5,549 nt of DNA from Anaerolineae bacterium (lineage in GTDB: Bacteria; Chloroflexota; Anaerolineae; Anaerolineales; Villigracilaceae), in the NCBI GenBank assembly GCA_003158885.1, contig PMLN01000253.1, positions 6,153 through 11,701 on the forward strand, in the 5' to 3' direction. The number at the start of each line of letters is the position of its first letter. Position 1 is the first letter of the stretch. Positions 5,405 through 5,549 of the stretch are shown here, in pieces. Both the position numbers and the translations under genes were made by a program. Under the pieces are notes generated by a model. That model saw only the letters and a program-made list of their open reading frames with translations, had not been told where the DNA came from and searched no databases.

Positions 5405-5496
5405 GTGCCAACCTTCAACCTCTCCAACTTGTCAACCTTCAACTTTTCAACTTTTCAACTTTAACTTCTCCAACTTGCCAACCTGCAACCTTCAAC
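5405..5496 (+). repeat. Right array of twelve 6-9-bp units ending in AAC
   Basis: Twelve consecutive units each end in AAC, with lengths 8, 7, 9, 8, 7, 8, 8, 6, 9, 8, 7 and 7. CTTCAAC occurs three times (5413, 5437 and 5490) and TTTTCAAC twice (5444 and 5452). The + strand is pyrimidine-rich with AAC at every boundary. Unit length varies, so this is a degenerate array rather than a clean microsatellite, and it shows no coding character. Confidence 0.75.
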
Positions 5497-5503
5497 TTAT
5501 AAT
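5475..5503 (+). promoter_or_regulatory. Sigma-70-like promoter reading rightward
   Basis: TTGCCA (5475-5480) is one base from the -35 consensus TTGACA and is followed, after exactly 17 bases, by a perfect -10 TATAAT (5498-5503). Start of transcription would be near 5510-5512. The predicted leader holds two competing hairpins: GGCAG (5521-5525) with CTGCC (5532-5536), and GCCC (5534-5537) with GGGC (5541-5544). The gene or RNA it serves lies beyond the window. The -35 box is the start of a unit of the AAC array, so chance formation is possible. Confidence 0.6.
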
Positions 5504-5549
5504 ATCACTTGCAGGTGTATGGCAGAGAATACTGCCCTTTGGGCGCATA

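Larger units (their letters stand above)
5189..5549. other. 361-bp repeat-rich intergenic island at right edge
   Basis: No gene is visible here. From left to right it holds the 5' leader of the FAH-family gene, a short array of units ending in AAC (5217-5252), an 8-bp palindrome GTAGCTAC (5268-5275), a cluster of ATTCGCG/CGCGAAT words (5296-5376) followed by six T residues (5381-5386), a longer AAC-unit array (5405-5496) and a rightward promoter-like site (5475-5503). A minus-strand frame open from the right edge to TGA 5505-5507 (15 codons including the stop) could be the tail of a gene beyond the window, but it is too short to call. Confidence 0.7.

Noticed and set aside
5430..5435. TTGACA on the minus strand as a -35 box for the FAH-family gene
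   Set aside because: No -10-like hexamer lies 16-18 bases downstream and the hexamer arises from the repeat units.
5405..5496. CRISPR-like array
   Set aside because: Units are 6-9 bp with no separate spacers, so this is a degenerate short repeat.
5505..5549. Possible 3' end of a minus-strand gene entering from the right edge
   Set aside because: At most 15 codons are visible, and all three minus frames are about equally plausible, so none can be supported.

Overview
The window looks like a chromosomal segment from a free-living bacterium, most plausibly Chloroflexota (Anaerolineae-like). The clues are the RpoC C-terminus, a lipoprotein with a long Ser/Thr/Pro-rich linker, and intergenic spaces full of short palindromic and heptad-type repeats. 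The assignment rests on style and recollection, not on a search. No plasmid, phage, transposase, CRISPR or RNA gene is visible.

Layout. At the left edge (2-589, +) is the 3' end of rpoC, the RNA polymerase beta' subunit. A near-perfect palindrome followed by a T-run (600-634) separates it from a methyltransferase-like gene (635-1456, +) whose ATG directly abuts the T-run. Four genes then run on the minus strand. They are an HEXXH zinc-metallopeptidase-like protein of no recognised family (1495-2478), a secreted alpha/beta-hydrolase (esterase) lipoprotein (2610-3677), a small cupin (4051-4368) and a fumarylacetoacetate-hydrolase-family enzyme (4424-5188). The methyltransferase and the metallopeptidase converge with only 38 bp between them.

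How the genes relate. The FAH-family gene and the cupin are probably one transcript: same strand, a 55-bp gap and good ribosome sites at the starts chosen here. They may act on related small oxo-acid or aromatic-breakdown substrates, but the substrate cannot be read from sequence. The esterase has its own AT-rich leader and the metallopeptidase lies downstream of it across a hairpin; no functional link between these two is evident.

Noncoding DNA. The gaps hold at least four repeat styles: a GTAGGGGC/GCCCCTAC palindrome, a TTTCACGG-type imperfect hairpin, six ATGGNNN heptads ahead of the cupin, and an island at the right end. In that island, two arrays of 6-9-bp units ending in AAC flank a cluster of ATTCGCG/CGCGAAT words. 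A strong sigma-70-like promoter (TTGCCA-17-TATAAT) reads out of the island to the right. I found no convincing new multigene system. The repeat architecture, the promoter formed at a repeat edge, and the orphan metallopeptidase are the items most worth following.
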